Shown: piece by piece, positions 8,496-12,963 of the stretch | How the letters are laid out: every line of letters begins with the position of its first letter | How positions within the stretch are numbered: the stretch's first letter is position 1 | DNA from: Bacteroidales bacterium UBA3764 | Lineage (GTDB): Bacteria > Bacteroidota > Bacteroidia > Bacteroidales > UBA932 | Reading direction: 5' to 3' | NCBI GenBank assembly: GCA_002371115.1 | Contig: DFFY01000084.1 | Span: forward strand, 1-12,963 | Length of the DNA stretch: 12,963 nt | Notes under the pieces: generated by a model | Told to the model about the DNA's origin: nothing | Databases searched by the model: none | What the model saw: only the letters and a program-made list of their open reading frames with translations | Made by a program: the position numbers and the translations under genes

Positions 8496-9797
8496 TTAAA
8501 ACAGGTACGTGCTGGCCGTACTGACAGTCCACGTCCCCACCTGCGGGTCCAGTCCGCGTCCCACGTCGAACGACATCACAAAATTGGTGTTCATCTGGAT
8601 TTTCCCGCCAATGCCGAAGGCAATCATGACCGGCAGTTTCCTGTCTTGATACAGGGGAAGGTCCGGATAGGCAATGGCCAGTGATTTTTGTTCTTCCAGC
8701 CGATAGGACCGCGTGATGCCGCACACATCCATGAAGGGGTTCAGAACCAGGTCGAAGTGCTGCTTGAACAAATTGAATTTGAAGGGGGTTACGCGGAACT
8801 CGATGTTGGCCCAGGCATAGCCGGCAGCGGCTACGCGGTTGTTCCGGATACCGCGGACGGTGGTGCGGCTGCCCAGTCCGTCCATCTCCTCGTACGGGTA
8901 GAAGCTGTTGGCTATCTCGTTGAGGGCGTAATAGGGGATTTCACCCCACAGCTGATGCTGCAGGCCCAGGTGATAGGCGAATACCCATCGGCCCGGAAAA
9001 ATGGTGACATAATGCCGGAAATGGGCCACCAGCTGCCCGTAGTTGTATTTCCATCGGCTCAAATCCGTATTGGCGGTGAGGTAAAGCTCTGCGAAAAAGC
9101 CTTTGCCGGGTGAGGCTTCCACGTCCCGGGAGTCAAATACCAGACCGCCCTTGAATTCCAGCGAGGTGCCGCCTTTGAATTCGTCGGCCCGGATGAGGCC
9201 GATGTCCCGGTAGGTCAGCAGCAGGCTGTTCCCGCTGTTGTAGCGCTCCAGGGAAAAGTCCTCCATCATCACGTGCCGGGCCACCAGGCCGCCCATCCAG
9301 TCCAGCTGGCCGCTGATGTTGCCCATGGCCGTTCCCGTGGCACGGAAGAAGCGCCGTTGGAGGGTGTACCAGGCCGTCCGGGAATTCACGTTGGCGTCCA
9401 GCTCCGGCAGGTAGGGCGAGGCTATGCCGTTGAAGCCGTAGAAATTGTGCACCATGGCGTGCCGATAGGTGAGGGTGCCGTTGAGCCGCACGCCGGGAAT
9501 GAGGGTGGGGCTGTCCCCGTAGGCGTGGAAATACCAGGAACCTTTGGTGGTATAGGCGCCTGCAAACCCCACGTGGTGCAGGAAGTTGGGATAGCTGCTG
9601 CCGTCCCCATAGTAAAAGAAGTCCGAAAAAACGCCCAGCGTGACGCCTGTGTCGGTGCTGTAGCCCAGATTGGGCAGGGGGGTGAACACCCACCCTGTCT
9701 TGGGCTTCTGCTCCTCTACCTCTTCCGGCTCCTCTTGCGCCGTCGCCGTGGTGCAAAGGGCGAGCAGGATTGCTATTACCACCACTTGTCGTTTCAT
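8496..9797 (-). CDS. BamA/TamA (Omp85)-family outer membrane protein, barrel only, no POTRA domains
   Basis: The 433-residue precursor has a clear signal peptide: MKRQ, a hydrophobic core VVVIAILLALC, and a likely cut after ATA before QEEPEEVEE. A short acidic periplasmic tail of about 20 residues leads straight into beta strands, so there is no room for even one POTRA domain. Omp85 marks are FDSRDVEASPGKGFF (221-235) and VRGIR (314-318), the conserved arginine loop that folds back into the barrel. The chain ends in Phe after alternating aromatic residues, the usual C-terminal assembly signal. The family includes insertases, translocases and lipid-processing barrels; the substrate here is unknown. 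An upstream in-frame ATG at 9827 would put ten extra residues before the signal peptide, so I prefer 9797. It is separated from mmdB by 95 bases and is probably transcribed on its own. Confidence 0.82.
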   Translation of the reverse strand: MKRQVVVIAILLALCTTATAQEEPEEVEEQKPKTGWVFTPLPNLGYSTDTGVTLGVFSDFFYYGDGSSYPNFLHHVGFAGAYTTKGSWYFHAYGDSPTLIPGVRLNGTLTYRHAMVHNFYGFNGIASPYLPELDANVNSRTAWYTLQRRFFRATGTAMGNISGQLDWMGGLVARHVMMEDFSLERYNSGNSLLLTYRDIGLIRADEFKGGTSLEFKGGLVFDSRDVEASPGKGFFAELYLTANTDLSRWKYNYGQLVAHFRHYVTIFPGRWVFAYHLGLQHQLWGEIPYYALNEIANSFYPYEEMDGLGSRTTVRGIRNNRVAAAGYAWANIEFRVTPFKFNLFKQHFDLVLNPFMDVCGITRSYRLEEQKSLAIAYPDLPLYQDRKLPVMIAFGIGGKIQMNTNFVMSFDVGRGLDPQVGTWTVSTASTYLF

Positions 9798-9802
9798 GGC
9801 CG

Positions 9803-9810
9803 CAAAGTTA
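9803..9810 (-). promoter_or_regulatory. Candidate -7 box for the outer membrane protein gene, near-leaderless start
   Basis: Read on the - strand, TAACTTTG matches the Bacteroidota -7 consensus TAnnTTTG. Only five bases separate it from the ATG at 9797, so transcription would begin at or next to the start codon. I find no good -33 TTTG at the usual distance, so this is weak on its own. If real, it rules out the upstream ATG at 9827, which lies on the wrong side of the box. The rest of the 95-base gap to mmdB has no convincing terminator. Confidence 0.35.
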
Positions 9811-9892
9811 GCAATTATTCCGCTCATACCACGGTTATTTTTGATTTGTGGCGTTAGCTGCCTTAGACGGGGGCGGTCGGCTTAGTGCCAGC

Positions 9893-11038
9893 CTACCCTA
9901 GGAAGCTCAGGAGGATTCCGGCCGCCACGGCGGAACCAATCACACCGGCCACGTTGGGGCCCATGGCGTGCATGAGCAGGTGGTTGGTGGGGTCTATCTC
10001 GCGGCCCACGGTCTCGGATACGCGCGCGCTGTCCGGTACGGCGGAAACGCCGGCATTGCCGATAAGCGGATTGATTTTCTTAGCGGGGTTGGTGATGAAC
10101 AGGTTCATCAGTTTCACGAAGAGCACGCCGCAGGTGGTGGCAATCACAAAACTGAGCAGGCCCAGGCCGAAGATAAGGACGGACTTCACGCTGATGAACT
10201 TGTCCGCCTGCGTGGAAGCGCCCACGGTGAGGCCGATGAGGGTGGTGACCACGTCGATGAGCGGACCGCTGGCAGTATTGGCCAGACGCTTGGTTACGCC
10301 GCTCTCCTTCAGGAGGTTGCCGAAGAACAGCATGCCCAGCAGGGGCAGGCCGGACGGAACGATGAACGCGGTGATGAGGAAGCCCACGATGGGGAAGATA
10401 ATCTTCTCTTTCTTGGACACCACGCGCGGGGTGGGCATATGAATCAGACGTTCCTTTTTGGTGGTAAGGAGCAGCATGATGGGCTTCTGAATCACCGGTA
10501 CCAGGGCCATGTAAGAGTAGGCCGATACGGCGATGGCGCCCATCAGGTCCGGCGCCAGTTTGGAACTCAGGAAAATGGCCGTGGGACCGTCTGCACCGCC
10601 GATGATGCCGATGGCGCCGGCTTCATTGGGCGCGAAACCGAGCAGCAGGGCCAGCAGATACGCACCGAAAATACCCATCTGGGCGGCTGCACCAATGAGG
10701 ATGAGCCGCGGTTGGGAGATGAGGGCGCTGAAATCTGTCATGGCGCCTATCCCCAGGAAGATGAGCGGAGGGTACCAGCCTTGCTTCACGCCCTGGTACA
10801 GGATGTTGAGTACGGAACCGTCCTCATATATGCCAATGTTCAGGCCTGGGAACATGGGAATGTTGCCCACAATCATACCAAAGCCGATGGGCACCAGCAG
10901 CATGGGTTCCCATTCCTTGACGATGGCCAGGGTTATGAACACCAGGCCGATGGCAATCATTACCACGTTCTGCCACGAGCAGTTGGCGAAGCCGGTGTAT
11001 TCCCAGAATTGGGTTAATGACTCAAAAATGTGTTCCAT
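9893..11038 (-). CDS. mmdB: Na+-pumping methylmalonyl-CoA decarboxylase beta subunit (OadB/MmdB family)
   Basis: This integral inner-membrane subunit decarboxylates carboxybiotin and exports Na+. It has 381 residues, is very hydrophobic, and has the family signature GIIGGADGPTAIF (144-156). D150, Y176, N323, G327, S332 and R339 have the same relative spacing as D203, Y229, N373, G377, S382 and R389, the functionally important residues I recall from Klebsiella OadB. NPLIGNAGVSAVP (323-335) and HAMGPNVAGVIGSAVAAG (357-374) are further family blocks. The ATG shares one base with the mmdC stop (TAATG). The order mmdA, OadG-like, biotin carrier, beta matches Veillonella mmdADECB without mmdE. Oxaloacetate or glutaconyl-CoA pumps use the same subunit type; the adjacent carboxyltransferase favours methylmalonyl-CoA. 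Confidence 0.93.
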   Translation of the reverse strand: MEHIFESLTQFWEYTGFANCSWQNVVMIAIGLVFITLAIVKEWEPMLLVPIGFGMIVGNIPMFPGLNIGIYEDGSVLNILYQGVKQGWYPPLIFLGIGAMTDFSALISQPRLILIGAAAQMGIFGAYLLALLLGFAPNEAGAIGIIGGADGPTAIFLSSKLAPDLMGAIAVSAYSYMALVPVIQKPIMLLLTTKKERLIHMPTPRVVSKKEKIIFPIVGFLITAFIVPSGLPLLGMLFFGNLLKESGVTKRLANTASGPLIDVVTTLIGLTVGASTQADKFISVKSVLIFGLGLLSFVIATTCGVLFVKLMNLFITNPAKKINPLIGNAGVSAVPDSARVSETVGREIDPTNHLLMHAMGPNVAGVIGSAVAAGILLSFLG

Positions 11039-11487
11039 TAGGCGATGGTTACGATGGGAGCACCTTCCAGGATGCTGTCACCTTTGTTCACGTGGATGGC
11101 GGTGATGGTACCGTCCTTGGGGGCGGAGATTTCGTTCTCCATCTTCATGGCTTCCAGTACGGCCACTTTCTGACCGGACTTGACGGCCTGGCCTTCCTTC
11201 ACGCTCACTTCTACGATGACGCCCGGAAGGGGAGAGTTCACTTTTTCACCGGCACCTGCGGGCGCCTTGGGGGCGGAAGCAGCAGCTGCAGGCTTCACGT
11301 CACTCCCGACCTGATCGGGAGTCTTTTGGGATGCCCGGTCGGAGCCGGGCATGACGGCTGCGGGAGCATTCTCCAGCTCCACCTGGTAGTCTGCGCCGTT
11401 CACGTTTACATTGAGCATTTTTCCTTCCGCCTCTCCGACGCTTACTTCATAGTCTTTGCCGTTGATTTTGAACTTATATGTCTTCAT
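11038..11487 (-). CDS. mmdC: Biotin carboxyl carrier subunit of methylmalonyl-CoA decarboxylase, with repeat-encoded linker insert
   Basis: This 149-residue soluble carrier moves CO2 as carboxybiotin from the carboxyltransferase to the membrane beta subunit. The N-terminal part (1-41, MKTYKFKINGKDYEVSVGEA) is the usual lead-in. An Ala/Pro-rich hinge follows (66-78), then a complete biotinyl domain (82-149) with the biotinylation site EAMKMENEIS, the modified lysine being K115. Residues 45-64 (beginning VMPGSDRASQ) do not resemble the hinge and are encoded by a 58-base palindromic repeat in frame. They should only lengthen a flexible swinging arm. The gene follows the OadG-like gene by 31 A-rich bases without a Shine-Dalgarno sequence and is coupled to mmdB by TAATG. 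The family call is firm; substrate assignment comes from context. Confidence 0.93.
   Translation of the reverse strand: MKTYKFKINGKDYEVSVGEAEGKMLNVNVNGADYQVELENAPAAVMPGSDRASQKTPDQVGSDVKPAAAASAPKAPAGAGEKVNSPLPGVIVEVSVKEGQAVKSGQKVAVLEAMKMENEISAPKDGTITAIHVNKGDSILEGAPIVTIA
11298..11355 (-). repeat. Double-hairpin repeat module inserted in frame in mmdC
   Basis: There are two hairpins in tandem. ATGCCCGG (11331-11338) pairs with CCGGGCAT (11345-11352), and ACTCCCGA (11302-11309) pairs with TCGGGAGT (11315-11322). The first, read on the - strand, matches the module at 247-274 at 26 of 28 positions, including the GTCAT head. The second, read on the + strand, has the related head GTCAC and tail TCTT, so the two modules face each other and the element ends in GTCA/TGAC. 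With its edges it adds 20 codons to mmdC without a stop or frame change. Confidence 0.85.
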
Positions 11488-11518
11488 AACATTTTTGTTT
11501 TATTCGATAACAACTTTG

Positions 11519-12526
11519 TTACCTACCTGGCAACTTTCTAAAATTCAATGCTTTGTTATTCCATGCGCTCTCGCTTCTGCGGAGGGTGACAATGCCGGGC
11601 TCCATGTCGTGGATGCAGTCGTTCATGTACAGGTGGACGGCCGTTGCAATGGCTGCATAGGTGTCTCCGTCGGTCTCCATGTCCAGTGCAAGGGCAATGG
11701 CGGCAGCCACTTGAGATTCCTCGGCTTCGCTCGGAATGACAGTCCGTTTTCCTTTTGTCATGCTGAGCTTCCCATCTGTCATGCTGAGCTTCCCATCTGT
11801 CATGCTGAGCTTCCCATCTGTCATGCTGAGCGTAGTCGAAGCATCTCCCGCCGCTTTCTTCCTGGCCGGGCGGTCAAACAGCAGCCAGAAGAGGAACCAC
11901 AGGAGGGCCAGGGCGGAGAAGACCACGCTCACGGAAACCACGGTAAGAATCCAGCCGTGCGGGTCCTGCTCTTTTATGAGTTCGCTCTTGGTGGCGGAAC
12001 CCTGAAATCCGTTTACCATGCGGGGAGAAGGACTCACCGGGATGTCTATGGGTTCAAACGTTTGTTCGCGGATGTCGGTAGCCTGTTTGATGATAGCCAA
12101 ATTGCGGGGGAAGTCGGCCGGAATGGCCAGGGAGTCTATAATGGTGCGTCCGTCGTTGGACACCAGATAAACCGTCTTACCGGGCGCCAGGGTGAAATTG
12201 GCATAAAAAGTACCGTCTGCACTGTGGCCGCTGCACCAGATGAGCACCACCTGGCGCGGCCCCAGTTTGGTACGGAGGTCGCTCTTGGGGATGAGGCTCT
12301 TCCTGAGGTTGTTGCGGTCATCCGTCAGGTAGCACCCGCCAAAGTTGACCGTCCCCGTGGATTTGTTGTACAGTTCTATCCAGCCGGAGCGGCGGCCGTA
12401 GTCGTCCAGTATGCCGGTGGAATCCGGCTGTGCGACGGCCTCGTTGATGATGAGGTCGCTCACGTTCTGGGCGCGCAGGTTCACGGCTGCGGCAAGGACA
12501 AGAACCGTTGTGAGGAACTTTCTCAT
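11519..12526 (-). CDS. Lamin-tail domain/OadG fusion, delta-type subunit of Na+ decarboxylase, with repeat insert
   Basis: This 335-residue protein has several parts. A signal-like N-terminus (1-20, cut near LRA|QN) precedes a lamin-tail domain (about 21-165) recognised from DLIINEA, SGWIELYNKSTGTVNFGG and YLTDD. One membrane helix follows (192-216), then a cytosolic OadG tail (about 273-335, VAAAIALALDMETDG to SAWNNKALNF). OadG subunits assemble the decarboxylase and tie the carboxyltransferase to the membrane; here the lamin-tail part should be periplasmic. Residues 227-272 are a foreign insert encoded by palindromic and tandem repeats (LSMTDGK three times, then LSMTKGK). OadG-type subunits are usually under 100 residues, so most of the protein is extra. 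It starts three bases after mmdA. By operon position it corresponds to mmdD of Veillonella, but it is too divergent for me to give a symbol with confidence. Confidence 0.85.
   Translation of the reverse strand: MRKFLTTVLVLAAAVNLRAQNVSDLIINEAVAQPDSTGILDDYGRRSGWIELYNKSTGTVNFGGCYLTDDRNNLRKSLIPKSDLRTKLGPRQVVLIWCSGHSADGTFYANFTLAPGKTVYLVSNDGRTIIDSLAIPADFPRNLAIIKQATDIREQTFEPIDIPVSPSPRMVNGFQGSATKSELIKEQDPHGWILTVVSVSVVFSALALLWFLFWLLFDRPARKKAAGDASTTLSMTDGKLSMTDGKLSMTDGKLSMTKGKRTVIPSEAEESQVAAAIALALDMETDGDTYAAIATAVHLYMNDCIHDMEPGIVTLRRSESAWNNKALNFRKLPGR
11713..11847. repeat. 135-bp palindromic repeat array inserted in frame in the OadG-like gene
   Basis: Two facing modules mark the ends. On the + strand, 11820-11847 starts GTCATGCTGAGC and ends GCATCTC. 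On the - strand, 11740 down to 11713 starts GTCATTCCGAGC and ends GGAATCTC. Both share the GTCAT head and ATCTC tail of the modules before yggS. Between them lie three tandem 21-base units (see 11757-11819) and about 16 unique bases. The total is 135 bp, 45 codons with no stop, sitting between the membrane helix and the cytosolic domain of the host protein. Confidence 0.85.
11757..11819. repeat. Three perfect 21-bp tandem repeats (shortened modules)
   Basis: The identical 21-base units at 11757-11777, 11778-11798 and 11799-11819 each have the head GTCATGCTGAGC and a tail CATCT, joined by TTCC. They look like copies of the full module at 11820-11847 with the middle deleted. On the coding strand they specify the heptapeptide LSMTDGK. 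Because the unit is 7 codons, copy number can change without a frameshift, so it may vary between strains. Confidence 0.92.
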
Positions 12527-12529
12527 AGT

Positions 12530-12963
12530 TTACAGCGGCAGGTTATCGTGTTTTTTGGCGGGAACGCTGGCCTGCTTGCCGCTCAGCTGCTCCAGGGCGC
12601 GGATGACGCGGAAGCGGGTGTTGCGCGGCTCAATGATGTCGTCAATATAGCCCTTCTGTGCGGCCTGGTAGGGATTGGAGAAGAGGTCTTCGTACTCTTT
12701 TTTCTTGGCATCGAAGATTTCCTTGGCGTGCTCCGGATCCTCTTTCATTTCCTTGGCGTGCAGGACGTTCACGGCGCCGTCGGCACCCATCACGGCAATC
12801 TGTGCGCTGGGCCATGCATAGTTAATGTCGCCGCGTAATTGTTTGCAGCTCATGACGATATGAGCTCCACCGTAACCTTTGCGTAAAGTGACCGTTACCT
12901 TGGGCACCGTGGCCTCGCCGTAAGCGTACAGCAGTTTGGCGCCGTTGGTGATGATGGCGCCGT
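12530..12963 (-). CDS. mmdA: Methylmalonyl-CoA decarboxylase alpha (carboxyltransferase) subunit, C-terminal fragment
   Basis: The frame is open from the window edge to TAA at 12530-12532 and gives the last 143 residues of a crotonase-fold carboxyltransferase. It transfers CO2 from methylmalonyl-CoA to the biotin carrier in the cytosol. Visible family blocks are NGAKLLYAYGEATVPKVTV, GGAHIVMSC, YAWPSAQIAVMG, QKGYIDDIIEPRNTRFRVI and the end KKHDNLPL. Propionyl-CoA carboxylase beta subunits share these, but the following OadG-like, biotin carrier and beta genes identify a Na+-pumping decarboxylase, the last step of the succinate-to-propionate route. The start and N-terminal half are outside the window. 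The OadG-like gene begins three bases after its stop, so the operon promoter is probably upstream of the window. Confidence 0.92.
   Translation of the reverse strand, partial: GAIITNGAKLLYAYGEATVPKVTVTLRKGYGGAHIVMSCKQLRGDINYAWPSAQIAVMGADGAVNVLHAKEMKEDPEHAKEIFDAKKKEYEDLFSNPYQAAQKGYIDDIIEPRNTRFRVIRALEQLSGKQASVPAKKHDNLPL

Noticed and set aside
9797..9827. Outer membrane protein starting at the ATG at 9827.
   Set aside because: It would put ten non-basic residues before a good signal peptide and would lie upstream of the candidate promoter box.
9845..9892. Intrinsic terminator after mmdB.
   Set aside because: Only short imperfect stems (GGCT/AGCC) are visible and no T-run follows, so I cannot support it.
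11508..11521. Short dyad TAACAA-CT-TTGTTA at the end of the OadG-like gene as an operator.
   Set aside because: It has only six base pairs, includes the stop codon, and lies in A/T-rich sequence where such dyads arise easily. No promoter is evident.
11757..11819. CRISPR array.
   Set aside because: The 21-base units are directly adjacent with no spacers, lie inside a coding frame, and there are no cas genes.

Overview
This 13-kb window most likely comes from a Bacteroidota genome, probably an uncultured, anaerobic, GC-rich member of the Bacteroidales. The evidence is a Bacteroidales-type V-ATPase operon (E, DUF2764, A, B, D, I, K, with no F gene), a lamin-tail/OadG fusion in a sodium-pumping decarboxylase operon, A-rich leaders with almost no Shine-Dalgarno sequences, and promoter boxes of the TAnnTTTG type. 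I cannot name a species. Coding density is high. No stretch over about 100 bases lacks a gene, and I found no tRNA, rRNA, CRISPR array or transposase gene.

Layout. On the + strand, bases 1-244 encode the C-terminus of the membrane insertase YidC. A pair of palindromic repeat modules (247-313) follows, then a YggS-family PLP-binding protein (314-1201) with a large in-frame insertion. A symmetrical terminator (1201-1237) separates this from everything else, which is on the - strand. Reading leftward from the right edge: the end of a methylmalonyl-CoA decarboxylase carboxyltransferase (mmdA), a lamin-tail/OadG protein (mmdD-like), a biotin carrier (mmdC) and the beta-subunit sodium channel (mmdB). 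Next come a barrel-only Omp85-family outer membrane protein (8496-9797) and the seven-gene V-ATPase operon (8426 down to 1255), which has its own promoter.

How the genes work together. The decarboxylase converts (S)-methylmalonyl-CoA to propionyl-CoA and exports Na+. All six residues I recall as functionally important in Klebsiella OadB are present at the right spacing in MmdB. The V-ATPase rotor subunit K has all four side-chain Na+ ligands and the Leu backbone position of Enterococcus hirae NtpK, also at the right spacing. The window therefore probably encodes both a primary Na+ pump and a Na+-coupled rotary ATPase, which could share one sodium circuit. This is inference from residues and proximity.

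The most unusual feature is repetitive. Short palindromic modules that start GTCAT and end ATCTC, or variants of these, occur upstream of yggS and inside mmdC and mmdD. A different 165-bp element with 29-bp inverted ends lies inside yggS. Each intragenic insertion is a multiple of three bases (165, 60 and 135), lacks stop codons, and falls in a loop or linker, so the host proteins stay full length. This resembles the protein-invading palindromic elements described in Rickettsia, but the sequences here are of other kinds.
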